The notes under the pieces were generated by a model. The model was not told the DNA's origin and ran no database searches. It saw only the letters and a program-made list of their open reading frames with translations. Positions 10,831-23,639 of a stretch of 64,000 bases of DNA are shown here, piece after piece. The translations under genes and the position numbers were made by a program. How positions within the stretch are numbered: position 1 is the first letter of the stretch; each line of letters starts with the position of its first letter. This stretch comes from Tolypeutes matacus (taxonomy: Eukaryota; Chordata; Mammalia; Cingulata; Chlamyphoridae), in the NCBI GenBank assembly GCA_026826555.1, contig JAKSZT010053764.1, forward strand, positions 36,383,907-36,447,906, given 5' to 3'.

Positions 10831-13565
10831 CAAGAATTCATGAATGTAATGATTACATTACTTAAAAGAGTTCAAAATAATTATGAAATAGAATTAAAAA
10901 ATCAGTCAGTTGATTTTTTCAAAGAGAATTTATATGACCATTATTCCCAAAGAGTTACTTCTGTATTCAACACCATTAAAATCTGAGCACTAAAGCTTAT
11001 ACATTATAAAAGGATGGTAAAACCTTCTCACGGTCTTCTATAAAGCAGCTGCTCAAAATTCCTAACATGAAAAACATCCTAAGAGGCAAGTGGTAAAACA
11101 TGCCTATGTATATATATATAACCTAAAAACAAGTATGTGTCATATGAGAAAGCTTTATAAGTGGGAATTAGTGTGTTTGCTATATTTTATTCATTTATTA
11201 GCTTGGGTTCCTGCCTGATAATGCCATATTTCTCTTCATTGAAGAACTTTATGTTTGCCCATCTATTTATATGAACATCTGTGTTCATGCCAGTTTTTTT
11301 TTCTTTATACAGTATCTAACATACCACACTACACACATTGGTACTTAATAAAGATTATTTGAGCATGAAGATTCGATTACTGGCAAATGGCTGTTGAATA
11401 TTTAATAGAAGATGACAACTTTGCATTTAAATGTACACTCATTTTTAAAATGTTAACAAGAAATAGTTGGGGGAAAAAAAACTTAAAGAATGAGCTCTTA
11501 TGTTTCTGGGTTATGTCGGCAATAATTCTCTACTATATTAGTTCCTTCAAAGGTGAATGATTTCTGATTATGATATAACCTTAACTTGCCATCTGTTGTG
11601 AAACAGTGTCTGAAGCTTAAAACTTAGATTTTCAGCTTCACAAATTCTGCAACAATTATGAACTCGTACTGACTTCATAATTAAGTCTAGACAAGGTTAA
11701 CAATCACCTGCCATTCTGTTAATGTGATTTTTCATCTGTGAACCTTACAAACTCCTGTAAGTAATTGTGATATTTGCTTTGAAAAACAAACATTCTTAAA
11801 AAGTTTCCAGGAGTAAAAATCCTATGACGAATCAGGAAGACTCTGGGGTTTAAGAGGCACCTGAAAACCATCAAATCCAGCTTTCTGCCCTACTGAAGGA
11901 GGGAGTAAACTTTCTCAACATGCCTTTCGAATCCAAAATTCTTTCCAGCATCCCACACAAATCAATGTGGAAGATATTTTAGAAGTGAAGATAAAATTTA
12001 CCCATGGTAAAACAGTCAGGAGCTGTGATTTTATGAAATAACACTCTTGTGATTATGCTGCTATATGACTCTTACATGGTCAGACAATTCACAGAAACTT
12101 GCTGCTGTGGACAGCATCTGCTGTTGCTATATATGATTTGCTGAGTGTTTTTCTCTGTAGACTGTATACTTTGATTACCAGTGAAATAGTCAGCATCTTA
12201 CGAACCGTAACTTGCATTCCACATGGTTCTCAGTAACGAACAGAAATTTAATAATAATCACAGGTGTTTGCCTATGATAGGAGAAGCATTTCCTAAGATG
12301 ATGTGGGGCCTACTGTGATTAAGAATGAGGTCCAGTGTCCATTTCTCTCTCTCTCTTTCTCTTTCTCTCTCCCTCCCCCGCTCTCAACTGAGGCTTAGCA
12401 AGTAAAAAGTACAGAAAGAATTCCAGCCCAGGAACGTGTGACCCCAACGCTGTGTTTCTAGTCACGATGGCCACAGCCATGTGTGACCTGCTCCTCCATC
12501 CTCGCCAAACTGACCTGAGCAAATGCCCACACCCTGCAGCCTGGTGCATCCGCTTCTGGGCTCCTTCTCAAATGCACCACACCTAAGCCTCTCTCTGATC
12601 ATGTCTGCATAATGCACAGTGGGAGACAAAGGAGGCTGCTCATCATGAATGTCCCACACTTTATCCACTGTTTATGCATATTATTTTTTACATTATTTTC
12701 CCCTTCAATGAAGGCCTTCTGAGCTCAGAGTTTTATAGTCCCCAGCAACTCCAACCATGTAAATATATTATCTCATGGTGAAAACCACACTTTATCCCTT
12801 AGATCTGCCCTTTCCACATATACGAAATGCATCCGATTTAATGAGAACAAGTCTAGCCAATCATAGGTCATAAGTGAAAAGGTCTTTACTTTGGGTGCAT
12901 TTGACATAATAGAAATTATTCTCAAAGGAGGGTTGTCAGTTAAAAATATACAATTTGGGGAGATATACCACTGACTCTCCCACTGAGCTGTTCTTTCCTA
13001 CACAGGCAAATGTGTCTTTTTAAAGAGCAGGGCTTTACATCGCAGTCAGGGCATGGATATGTGCGGTCCTATAATAATCAAAAAGACACCCAGTTGTGCA
13101 GCCTTTCATTCTCTCATTCAGTCATTGTCTTCCCTTTCAGCCTTTCAGAGGAAGAAAAATATTATTCCCCATGGCAACATCTAAAAAATTAGATTGGGGC
13201 CATTTAGGCAGGAATTTGAGAAAGAAAGCAGGGATTTTTTTTTTTTAAGTAGTGGCAAGATTACTCCGAAGTGCTTTGTCATAGAAAAGATTTAAGAAAA
13301 AAGCATTGTAGACCTAAGGTTTGCTAGAGACAAATTGTCATTTATCACTCTTTCCCTCCCTGCCCCTTTTCCTTCTTTCTATTTTCTGTTTCTCCCCTCT
13401 TATCCTTTGTTCCCTTTTTCATTCCTTCTTCTGCAAACTTTTATTGAGAATCTACTACATTCTAATCCCTAATGGGATGAGGGATACACATCCACCTTTA
13501 GATGGGACTGTATATGGCTAATACATGACACTACAAAATAAAAAATGAGAAGAATGCAGAGGCTT
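10831..13565. other. Largely unassigned DNA
   Basis: No gene is seen. A weak L2-like 3' word (tggtacttaataaagattat) lies near 11339-11358. Positions 12345-12383 are a CT-rich microsatellite. The rest shows no repeat family that I recognise. Confidence 0.45.
12345..12383. repeat. (CT)n-rich polypyrimidine tract
   Basis: Roughly 40 bp of CT and CTTT units ending in a C-rich run, a simple sequence repeat. Confidence 0.8.
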
Positions 13566-13570
13566 TAGAA

Positions 13571-13705
13571 CAGTGGTTCTCAGCCATGGCTGTAATTAGA
13601 ATCACTAGGATAGCTTTTAAAAAAAATACCAATGCACCCTAGAATAACTGAATCAGAATTTCTGAAGGATGGTACCTAGGGGTTTTTTCAGGATTGAAAA
13701 CCACT
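13571..13705 (+). mobile_element. MER5A-like hAT-Charlie element, nearly complete
   Basis: It begins with the terminal sequence cagtggttctcagccatggc, continues 'tagaatcactaggatagc' and 'aactgaatcagaatttctga', and ends in gaaaaccact, the inverse of the start. The length (about 135 bp) is slightly below the usual ~180 bp because of small internal losses. Target duplications are too decayed to call. Confidence 0.75.
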
Positions 13706-13719
13706 ATGTTAGATGGAGA

Positions 13720-15200
13720 ACACAAAAGGAAAGAGGAGTACAAGAAGAAAGGGGAAGCGTGCTTCTCTGTTCTTCTAACTTGCCTGTGTTTCCTGTTACA
13801 AGCCTGAGAGCCCCTGGCAGCATGCAGCAGATCAAAATAAATAAACAACACAAATATCAGTTAGCTTTCTTAAAGTAAACAAGGCAAAATATCTTCTATT
13901 CTTCTACCAATTTATACTATAGTGATTACATGGAAATCTGTTGACCTTTTGAAATTGCAGTTTACAGACTCTGAACTGACCGACTTGTCCTCCTATCAGT
14001 GGCCAACAGGTGAATAAGCAAGGCTAAGTGGACATCTCCTAACTCAGCACTCCACTGGCCTTTCAGAGCTCCACCTTTTGCTTCATGAATTTCAATAATA
14101 AAGAGTGAATCTCGTGGAGAATCGCAAGGGTTGGAGACTTGGGAGAAGAACAAGTTGTCCTTCTGTGGGTAGCAGAACTTCAGATACCAGTCAGGAGACA
14201 TTTGTGCAACAAGTGTCCAGCCTTGGAGGAGGAGGAGGAAACTGAAGCACAGAGTTTAGGTGACTCACCAAGCTCCCAAGTTCTTGTCTTGTGCTTCCTT
14301 GAAACCCAGGTATCCAGACTCCATCCCTATGTTTCTCTACCATGATGCCTAGTTATGGAATGAACCACCATTTTGGTAAAATAATTTTAGTAAAACAGCA
14401 AGCATCTGCCATGAAAGTAAAGAAGGCAGTCTCTTTATTAACATTAAAAAACATTTATTATAGCCTGCATACGTGGAAGTGGGGAAACTATTAAGAATAG
14501 TTACTCAAGCTGAAGAGGGAATATAAACTAGAGGGCAACAAGCATAATTTGGGACTGAGGAGGTAGAATAATTGCTGGGCAGAAAAAAAAAAAGCCACAG
14601 TATCTATCTCCATGTGCAGCCAATGAAACCTACCTACAATTGTTTTGTGGACTTTCAATGACTTCAAGGTGTCTTTGTGTTATCCATGTTGAATTGTGAG
14701 AATGACTCTAGGTCTAACTCTGCCTTATAGCATGGAAGTGCCAGCACATAGAATGGTGTTTGCAATTGAAGGACAAGTAGACCCAAGTTGATACCATTCC
14801 TTATATGATACCTGAGGTGTTTGGCTGAGAAACCATGTGCTTCATATTGTAATGGAAATTGTTGGCTATGCCTGAGCTTGAGTCAAGTTTATGAAATCCC
14901 CTTGCTATTTTTGGGCAGGGGGTGGGATGTGAGAGTGAAAGGGGTGGGCGAAGAAGTGATAAAAGAGTGACTGGCATGCAGAAATTCATCTGGGCTCTTA
15001 TAAATTGATACTTCTAGTTTTTGTGGAGGTGGTTGTGTTCTTTGTCAAGTAGGTAATTATAGGTGATGAGGCAGGTAAGCACTAGAGGAAGATGTTGCTG
15101 ATGTGATTTTTATGTCCTGTTTTTAAGGCAGACTGTATAGAGGAAAAAGAACTGGTCTTGGCTCCTTTCAGCCTGAATAGGTTGTTGATGTCCCTATGAC
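13720..15200. other. Mostly unassigned DNA with a weak MIR trace
   Basis: The piece near 14230-14330 (ggaggaaactgaagcacaga followed by 'ggtgactcaccaagctccc') resembles the core of a minus-strand MIR. Nothing else is recognised and open frames are short. Confidence 0.4.
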
Positions 15201-15204
15201 AGTT

Positions 15205-15345
15205 AAGATCCAATGATCCAGGGAGTGGATGTGGCTCAAATGGTTGGAAGTCCATCTCCCATATGGATGGGACCTGGGTTTGATCCCTGGGACCTCCCGG
15301 TAAAAAATAAAATAAAATAAAAAATAAAAAGATCCAATGATCCAG
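15205..15345 (+). mobile_element. DAS-SINE monomer (tRNA-Ala-derived, armadillo type) with target duplication
   Basis: The SINE body is about 15222-15328. It carries a pol III A-box-like word (tggctcaaatgg) and a B-box-like word (ggtttgatccc), then an A-rich tail of AAAAT units. It is flanked by perfect 17-bp direct repeats, aagatccaatgatccag, at 15205-15221 and 15329-15345. A perfect duplication and a clean tail point to a fairly recent L1-mediated insertion. The body has the monomer organisation described for DAS-SINEs of Dasypus. Confidence 0.9.
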
Positions 15346-16205
15346 AACATATTAAGGGTGAACTACCATGGTTAATATAAATATCCTGCTGGGGCCATGA
15401 AGCAAGACCACCCTCCAAATGGTTTTGCATTATGAAATGGGCATTCCTTCTGCCACTCAACCAAGAGTAGATCATTCCTGGAACAGGAATATGGCCTGGA
15501 ATAAATCCTAGGTTTGTGAAAGTAAGATACTCCTCCTCTTTCTAGGCTCTGCCATGATTGGTCATGGGCTCCAGAACCCAGGTGCTCAAAATGCTCCTGA
15601 TAATGGTAATGAACTGATCTCTACTAGGTAAGAAGGAGTCAGAGGCTAGAAAGGACGTGACCCTGTGGATGATCCAGAGTACTTCCCTTCCATCATCCTT
15701 GCTATTCAAATATGTCATTTAAAATTTTACAACCTGGTCTTAAAGATACTGTGGGAATTAGGGAAAGGACTTGCTTCATGCAGGGGACAGAGAAATCAAG
15801 TGAAGATGTGGGATCCCCCCTCTAAAGACAGAGTAGAGGTAGCAGAAACAGACACTCTGAAGTATGGCCAGACCCAGCAGAGTGCTGTCCGCTCACCAAG
15901 GGTCAGTGACAGCAAAAACAGAAGACTCAGAATATGAGGGACCTGATTCTGAATATCAAGGAAGCAGTAATGGGAATGCTCAGAGGTAGTGGCCAAGGTG
16001 CAAGCGGAGGCTCTGAGTGGTTATCAATTGGGGTGTAAGTGGAAATATCACCTCAGGTAGCCTCAAATTAGTGAAGTTTATGCTCTGACTGGCAATATCC
16101 TTATGAGATGATCCAGGAACCAAGCAAATTTTCTAAACATGTTGCCAAACATTGGCATCTATTGTCCTTACAAGCTAGGTCTGATCATCAAAACTACTAA
16201 CAAGC
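15346..16205. other. Unassigned DNA
   Basis: No gene or repeat recognised. The frames here (up to 90 codons) have no recognisable domain. Confidence 0.45.
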
Positions 16206-16209
16206 ATGA

Positions 16210-16425
16210 AATATGTGTTTATATGCCACACACAGTGCTAACTCTTGACGATCTTTATGATAACATTATGAGTTATCTTTTTGCTGATGAGAAATGTGAG
16301 GCTTTAAAAGGTTAAGTAAATTGCCCAAAACCAACAGCTAATAAGTACTGGAGCTGGGAAGCAAACAGAGATCACTTATTCCCAAGCCTGGTCAAGAGAC
16401 CACCATGTTATGCTGTCTACTAGGG
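16210..16425 (-). mobile_element. MIR SINE, near full length, decayed
   Basis: On the plus strand it reads as the reverse complement of MIR: 'tgccacacacagtgctaact', then 'attatgagttatctttttgc', then 'gatgagaaatgtgaggcttt', 'ttaagtaaattgcccaaaac' and 'agctggg'. The order and spacing match the MIR core and tail. Confidence 0.65.
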
Positions 16426-16440
16426 ACCAAAGATGAAGCT

Positions 16441-16461
16441 GGGGGGTGGGGGGTGGGGGGA
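16441..16461 (+). repeat. G-rich tract, possible G-quadruplex
   Basis: Three runs of six G separated by single T, immediately right of the MIR. It may fold as a quadruplex on the plus strand. Confidence 0.7.
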
Positions 16462-16639
16462 GAATAGAAAATAAAGAGAGGTGTAGAACTAGTATAACAT
16501 ACTTCCACAATTTTAGGACTTACTGTCAACATAATTTCTTTTCAGGGAAAAAAAATTTTTTTAAGTATGTCAACTGTAAGATTCATCCTGGTTTCAGAAC
16601 TATTTAAGTGAGGAAAAAAATGAGTATCATAGAATATGT

Positions 16640-16800
16640 GAAATATAGTATGTTAAGCACTTCCCAAGTTCCAAGGCCTTTGCATATGATCTCACTTATT
16701 ATTCATAATGATCCTCAGAGAAGTAAATGATTTGCTCAAAGTTATATAACTGGTTAGTGACAGCACCAGAATTTAACCCCTATCTCCTTGAGTATTAACT
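16640..16800 (-). mobile_element. MIR SINE fragment
   Basis: Contains in order 'aagcacttcccaagttccaa', 'tgatctcacttattattcat', 'aagtaaatgatttgctcaaa' and 'ttatataactggttagtgac'. This is the MIR layout in reverse orientation, about 20-30 percent diverged by eye. Confidence 0.55.
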
Positions 16801-17460
16801 TGATGTTTAGGGAGTAGAAAGCCTCCACTCTCAATTTTTTCTCCTACAACAAGATCTCATGACTGTACTCTTTAAAGAATGTTCTTAGATGTGATTTCCA
16901 TAATTGCTGCTCCTGAAAGCAATGTAGGTAAGAGTTGTATAATCACCTTTAGACATTTTGGATCCATTAGAGAAAATGATAACAGCTTCTGCAATTTACC
17001 TAGTAACCACACCTTTCAAGAATTTTCCTTTAGAGCCAAGTTACTTATGTGATTTTTAGCCAGTTTCCTTTGGAACCCAACACTGAGGTTTTTCAAGGAA
17101 TCACCCATGAAGAGTTGTTATTATTTCTTACCGAGAAAAGATATAAATATACTTCAGTGTGTCAGCTTCTCTCGATGTGCAATGTTTTTCCTGGTTTATG
17201 CACATTTGGAAACTGCAATAAATGTTTTTGGAAAAATTAATTTAATTGAAATTGCTACCTATTGCCCTTATGGTTAAAGGAGTTAAATGTAACTTCCTAA
17301 AAGTTTCCAGCTTATAACTAAAGCATAGCTTAACTACAAGGGCTATTTGTCTCACTGAGAAACAGAATTCTGGAAACAAACTCAGTAGCCACAGAGGAGG
17401 GTTTATAATGGAAAGAGGTTGTTGGAAAGAGATTGTGTTTGAGCTACACACACAGAGACA
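16801..17460. other. Unassigned DNA
   Basis: No gene or repeat family recognised. Confidence 0.45.
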
Positions 17461-17467
17461 CACAAAT

Positions 17468-17513
<46 letters not shown>

Positions 17514-17560
17514 GATAGAGATAGATGATAGATGGTAGAGAAATAGAAAGATAGATAGAA
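17468..17560. repeat. (TAGA)n microsatellite with degenerate right part
   Basis: About 11 perfect GATA/TAGA units followed by interrupted units up to about 17560. Confidence 0.95.
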
Positions 17561-17705
17561 AGGTGAGAGATAGTTTTGCACACACATATACAAATATGCA
17601 CTTGAAGGAACCATTTGAACTCCCAAAAGGTAATGAATGTAAAAATACCACTAGATAAATACATATACACATTATCACAGGCATAAACACGTTTTCATAT
17701 GTATA

Positions 17706-17735
17706 CACATGCACACACACACACACACACACACA
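17706..17735. repeat. (CA)n microsatellite
   Basis: About 12 uninterrupted CA units preceded by a degenerate 'tatacacatg' stretch. Confidence 0.9.
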
Positions 17736-17969
17736 GCTCTTCAAAGCATGGTCCTGAAAAACTGAATATAAATTGAATTTTTGTTTATATTGATTTTGAT
17801 TATCTTGATGAGCCCAATATTTAATTGAAGGGCTTCTTTTTGAAATATTAAGAATCCTTGGACAATTTATATGATTTTCAAGTAGAATGTGATAAAAATT
17901 TAGTTTTCTTAAAGCAAGAATCTGTATTTTTAATATATACATGTATTGCATTTATTCTATAAATATGTC

Positions 17970-18028
17970 AGTCACTCAGTGGGTATTTACTTAGCACCTA
18001 CTGTGTACCAAGCACTCTGCTGGAGAGG
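17970..18028 (-). mobile_element. MIR-like fragment
   Basis: The words 'gggtatttacttagcaccta' and 'ctgtgtaccaagcactctgc' match the part of MIR that reads as 'gagcacctactatgtgccagg' in reverse orientation. The rest of the element is missing. Confidence 0.5.
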
Positions 18029-20223
18029 CCATATATATCTACACACAGAGAGAGAATTAAGGTATGAATTTGTAATCAGCAACTTATTGAAATAAATTTC
18101 TATGGCCTCCCAGCAGTCTGTCTTTGGGAAGCTATTAACTACCTCATAGAACTGAGCTCTCCTGGGCACTATTAGCAACATAGTCTATCCTTAATCTCAG
18201 TCGTTTAGTCTAGACCAGACATTTACACTTGATTCCCATATGCAAATTCAAGCCCATGGCCAGATAGTCAAATATAGTCATTTAAAGTCCACTTTGCAAA
18301 TTCAGAATCAACAACAGATTGAGAATATTATTACATGCAGAAATATACACTTTCAGATCTTTAAAAATTTTACTGCTACTAGTAGGCTACAGAGAAAAAC
18401 TAAAGACACCTGGTCAAGAGCATTTCCATGTAGTTTGGCAATTTCTTCTCTGTGAGTCTAAGATGGTGTGCTTTTAAAACTCCTTCAACAGCTAAGTAAT
18501 ACCAAGAAATTGGCCCCCTCCACCAAGAAATTACTTTGATATTCACCAAAACACAACAACAAACTAGCTGTCAAGTTTGGCAACCATGTGAAAAAAGGCG
18601 GGCCTCCTCTCTGAACCTTGAATGGAAACATTATTTTTCCTCCACTAGAAGCCATCATCACTCTTTCAACATAAGGAAGGTCATACCATCTTTCACAAAA
18701 GATTTGCCTGCTTGTAATTACTGCCTGCAGCGTACAGACAAACGCAATCTTTTAAAATGCTAACTGTGTTATACTTAAACCCAAGGGACCCAGTGGTACA
18801 AATGTAACGCGGCCTCACCAGTTTGTCTTCGTGAGACCTTACGGTGCTGATTGAAAACAGCTGAACTAAATCAACAGTTACCTTGAGCCAGGGGCCTTTG
18901 GAGAGCAATTAGAGTCAAGGCTTGGGTTTTGAACCCAATATGCTCTGTCAGTCTCAATGATTTGTGTTTGTTGTACTCAGTCTCATTTCCTGCATGAAAT
19001 ATGAGGCTGTATAAAGAGGAAAAATTCCCAAGATTAAAAAATATTTGACCTCAGTGCATTTGTGAGCATGGAAGTACACATGTCTAAATGACCATTTTGG
19101 TTTGTAGTACAAAGTTCTATTGATGTTGGCAGCCGGAGCTTCCCAGTCTCCAAGCCACATGAATGGTTTCAAGTTTCAGCCAAAAAATGTTTTCCACATG
19201 CTTTAGTGTGGGCCAATTTACACAGTAGATTTCGTGGAGACTGCGGCCAAGTGCTTCATAAAGGGCTGCCTTCTTTGGGATCAGGGAAACCACAACAGAC
19301 ACATTGCTAATGCAATCTAATTATCTGCTTGAATATTTTTCCAGATGTATCCAATGTCTAAAAATACTGTAATAAAAAAGGTATTATTTGGCTCCCTCGA
19401 CTGAAACAGTGGCATAAAGAACCTGTTTGTCTAGAGGGAAAGTTATGACATTGTACTTCTACGACTGCATTTAAATCAGTCAAACAAAACCGTACCCACA
19501 GGGTGGGCATGATTTCTATTTGAATGAGTCTTCCAAACCAAGACTTTAGTATAAGAAATGACTTCTTTATATAAAGGGGTGACCCTCTCACTTATAAGTT
19601 AATTCCTCTTATTTGTGGTTTCATAATTTGATTGAGGTTGGTTAGTGTAATTCATGACAAAGAGATCCCATGCTTTTCCCACACAGCTCATTGTGTACCC
19701 CACACAACAGGACAGTAGGTCATTTCCTTCCTGCCCGGGAAAAAAAAAGCTTTTGACTAACAAGTTGAGATTTTTACCCTGTCCCAGCAGAAAAACTGGC
19801 TGTCCTGAAGGTCTTAATGTTTCTCTTTTGTTTTCCTTCAGCGGAATTTATTTGTATGTAGCAAGGCCCATACTTCAGCCTAGTTTCCTTTGTGTTATTT
19901 GGATCTCAGCTAGTCCAGCAGATACATGATGTTATGCCAGGTTATTGTTCAAGTTATTGGCAACGATGCTCATTGTTAACGTATCCAACTGCCTAGGAGA
20001 ATACAAGCACATTACGTAGGCATTTATTGAACTAAATTGAGGTCAGTTGTATCAACTTGTTTCTTTACACATCCTTTTAACAAAGACTTTAGAATGGACT
20101 ATAAGATTCCAAAAAAATAACCAAGGCTGGGCAAAACACACACATTTTTCCAAAAAGCTAAAAAACAGGAAATTTTTTTATCTTTGTCTTTTATATTTCA
20201 ATCCTCTGTCTAGCAACAAAGCC

Positions 20224-20256
20224 GGTGGGGGCACGCGGGGGGTGGGGGGTGGGGGC
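20224..20256 (+). repeat. G-quadruplex candidate (plus strand)
   Basis: Runs of five, six, six and five G with short loops (cacgc, T, T) fit the four-run quadruplex pattern. Confidence 0.8.
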
Positions 20257-20524
20257 TCTTGAATCTGCACTACATCTTTTAGGAAATAATAAATCAGAGG
20301 CATGACATTACCTTCACTGCTTTAACTGGTCTCAGTCATAACCATAAAATCATCATTGCAGCTTCCCCAATTTCCATACCGCACCACTGGAGTGAACTTA
20401 TATGCCAAACACAGAGGTACCTTTAAATAGCTAAATACACAGAAGTTGTAGCTAAAACACAAGAAAAAGAAAGCCAAGTGCCCAGAAATCCATGTTAACT
20501 AGTGATGAGCAAGGGAGTCCCTTT

Positions 20525-20553
20525 CCCCTTCCACTCCCCCACCCTCCCACCCC
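20525..20553 (-). repeat. C-rich tract, quadruplex candidate on the minus strand
   Basis: Five C runs (4, 5, 3, 3 and 4) with short loops, so the complementary strand fits a quadruplex pattern. Confidence 0.7.
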
Positions 20554-23304
20554 ATCATTCCATTGTCCTTGCATTGAAAGTTTTTACAGATTGATTTGAC
20601 TCTTCCATTGTTTCATGTAAAATCTTGAAACATATCCTCATTCTCTGCACTGTCCACTCCTTCACACAGCTAGGATGTGGTTTCAAAATATTGTTCCTAG
20701 GTCTCTAAAGGATGTCCCTAAGGAATGAGGTCACTTGGATTTTCTAATTAGAAAAAATAAACAGTTATATTCCTCTGGCAATCCTTTTTTCATTATGTGA
20801 CCTTCCTCTAATAGCAATATGTGATTATCTTATTTCTACGTGCTATCAGGTTGTTATGAGAACAGTGGGGGCAGACGAGATACAATAAGATGCTAGTCAC
20901 TTTGGCAAATAGAGAGTATTTTATTCAAAAACGGGTGGTGTGTCAAATGTGTATTTATAATTCAGTTGTTGAAATTCAGTTTGTGCTTTCTTGTAGAAGG
21001 AATGTTATAAATAGGAGATAAGCTTTCATCTGAGAACACAAAGACTTTTTTAACCCATAATGTATTTAAAGGATTGTATTAGGTTAAAAATCCTTTGTGT
21101 TCTTCAATGCAAACCTATCTCTAATTTATATGGGGACATGAAAACAAAGATTAAAGGAATAAGAAGAAGGTGGACTGGAAGGGGAGTGCTTCGTCTCACA
21201 TTACTAGTAGAATTACCCCAAGCAACATTTTGGAAGAGAAAAGTTAATTTATGTCCCTCTTCTAGACACTCATATTTAATTTTTCCCTTACTACCTCACA
21301 GTCATTTTTCAGGTCCTCATATTTTTATGTTTCCTTAAACTTTTTTTAAAATTGTGAAACCCTCCTTTCTGTTTTAAGTGAAGAACCAAATTATGTACAG
21401 ACCTTCATTCATCTTAATCAAAATACCTTGGTGTCATCAGAAATAATGCCTAGCCTTCAAAATAATTTGCACTGACATATGAATAAATCTCTTAACCATC
21501 CCAGACTATTTGCATTTCAAAATAGGATTAACCCTAAAGAATCTTTCATTTGTGAATTTAGGCAGTGTGCCAAAATTGAAAGAAAAATTTAAATTACGGA
21601 AAACAAGATTTAGCATCTGGGTCTCAACCGACAGGTAGGCCTGCCCAACTTTTGGCTCTGCTTTTAAAGAAAGTGTTCTTGCTTTTCACATATAATTCTC
21701 TTCCCTAAAGCTTTGCTTTTCAGAGAATGGATCCCAGAGCTACAGCATCTGGGTATCCTTTAGTGAAGCTGTCTCCCTTCACTAATTTCCTTTGTCTGAC
21801 AGTGCTGTTAGCACATGGGGTGATGGTAAACTCAACACTGGCTGAAGTAGGAAATAGGGTGGAGCTCTGAGATCTAAATTTAAGTCTTGGAAAATGCTAT
21901 CAATAATCTTCATGATTGCTTTGTGCAACTAGAACCATGACACATTTTATTTTCCAGTTTGTCAACAGAGCAAGCTAAGAAATGGGCTTAGCTTTTAAAC
22001 TGAATTGTTGGGAACTTGACTTTTAAAGGATCCTAAAATTGACTCATCTGGTTTGGGAAGTTTTGGTTTTGGATTACATAGTTTTGAAGATCACAACATG
22101 AAACTGAGCAATGATTCCCAAAGTGTGATCCGTAAATTGGTTGTATCCTCTGGTAGTCCTCCAGGAAGTGGTTTAGAAATTTCTGAGGAAAAAGAAATAA
22201 AAAATCTTTGCTCATAAATGTTTACCAAATTTAAAATGTAAGATTAATTATAATTTTCACCAAGGTCAGCTATGTTCTTGCTAGAACCTATATTCTAAAG
22301 GTAACATACATGGTGCATGGACTACCAGTGATGAGGTCTCAGCTTCCATTCTGCTGGTTGGATGCAGTACATTTAGGCTCATTTATTGTCACATTATTAG
22401 CATGTTACTGTTTGTATTTGTTACATTTGCCTTTTTATAGTTACTATTGTGGTTTATTATTAGATTTCTAATTTTATAAATGGAGCAATCATGCAAAAAT
22501 AGTTTATAAAAACCTAAAGATAGTTATAAAAGTAATAATAACACTGTAATCATCTTTAGTGACCAGGTTTCAGTGTGAATATAGAATGTGAATATAGAAT
22601 GCCGAGACCAGGGAAAAGCAGCTAGAAGAAGCTGGAAATAAAAAGTGAAAATGGAAAACCCAAAAAATAAACAATGGCAAGTTTTATTTAATAAGCTGAC
22701 AATCATTTTGAATGTGGGATGTTAGTAAATTGCTTAAAAACACACACACACACATTTACTTTGAAATGACACACTTGTCCATGTAAAACACACGTGTCTA
22801 GATATTAGCAGTTGAACTTGCAACGCGGAGAACACATCCACTCTGAAAATTCTGCACGTGTGGCTCACGGTTTTGTCGCTCTGTGCACAGAGAGATTCAA
22901 TGTTGGTAGCAGGTAGAAAAGCTCTCAGCTTTGTTCCTACAGTTCATAGAGATGAGAAATCTCAATTGCTGCTCAAAAAGTATGCTCATGTGGACCTACT
23001 TAATTAACTCACTCTCCCCAAATGGGCTTGTTAACATTCCACAAATTATTTTTCATCTTTTTTCAGTTTCTCCTCTTCAATTGGTCATGAAGAGTTTTAG
23101 ATGTGTTTTACAGTTTTCTGTTATTCCTTCCTTATATTTTTTATTCCTCTATCAAGCTGGTTAAAATGAGTCTCTATTTAGAAAAATTTAGTATTTCATA
23201 GGATATCCTTCAACCCTCACTACTGTCCCTTCTATGGATTCAGCTTTGTCCCCAATGGATTCACTGGGGAATGAATATACTATGATGTCTATTTTTTTTC
23301 CTCC

Positions 23305-23505
23305 ACTTTTTTTTTATTTTTTAAAAGATACTTCGATTATATAAATGTTTCAGAGAATATATAGGGGATTCCCATATGTCCCACTCCCCACACCTCCCAC
23401 ATTTTCCCATATTAGCAACATCTTTCATCAGTGTGGTACATTCATTTGCAATTGTTAAACACACTTTGGAGCATTGCCACTAAGCATGAATTATATTTTA
23501 CATTG
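23305..23505 (-). mobile_element. L1 3' UTR, very short 5'-truncated insertion
   Basis: From a T-rich tail at about 23305-23322 it reads 'tataggggattcccatatg' and 'gtggtacattcatttgcaa', then 'cattgccactaagcatgaa'. This is the same 3' UTR block seen at 52.7, 58.7 and 60.5 kb, and in plus orientation at 24.5-25.1 kb. About 200 bp are retained. Confidence 0.8.
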
Positions 23506-23588
23506 TAGTAAATTGTTTTTTAAACTTGGTTAAATAGTGGCATGAAGTCACCAGAGCTTTGCATGCAAGCACTGTGTAACTTTCTGGC

Positions 23589-23626
23589 AAAAAAATAAAT
23601 AAATAAAAAATAAATAAATAAATAAG
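23589..23626. repeat. (AAAT)n microsatellite
   Basis: About nine AAAT/AAATA units with one interruption. Confidence 0.85.
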
Positions 23627-23639
23627 TATTTTTTCTTTA

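Larger units (their letters stand above)
18040..23295. other. Long repeat-poor stretch, no gene seen
   Basis: About 5.2 kb with almost no recognisable transposon, unlike the rest of the window. Open frames are all under 95 codons. The part from about 18.7 to 20.1 kb keeps scattered CpG dinucleotides and mixed composition, which could reflect sequence constraint. This is inference only. G-rich and C-rich tracts lie at 20224-20256 and 20525-20553, a 13-14-bp tandem repeat (gtgaatatagaat twice) at about 22575-22600, and a short (CA)n at 22739-22754. Confidence 0.4.

Noticed and set aside
17242..17951. 142- and 182-codon minus-strand frames with repeated Leu-Ser-Ile-Tyr motifs
   Set aside because: The repeated residues come from the TAGA microsatellite read in frame; no protein family.
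22104..22380. Possible hAT-type fragment ('gattcccaaagtgtgatccg' and 'ggactaccagtgatgaggtc')
   Set aside because: Only isolated words match; ends and order could not be established.
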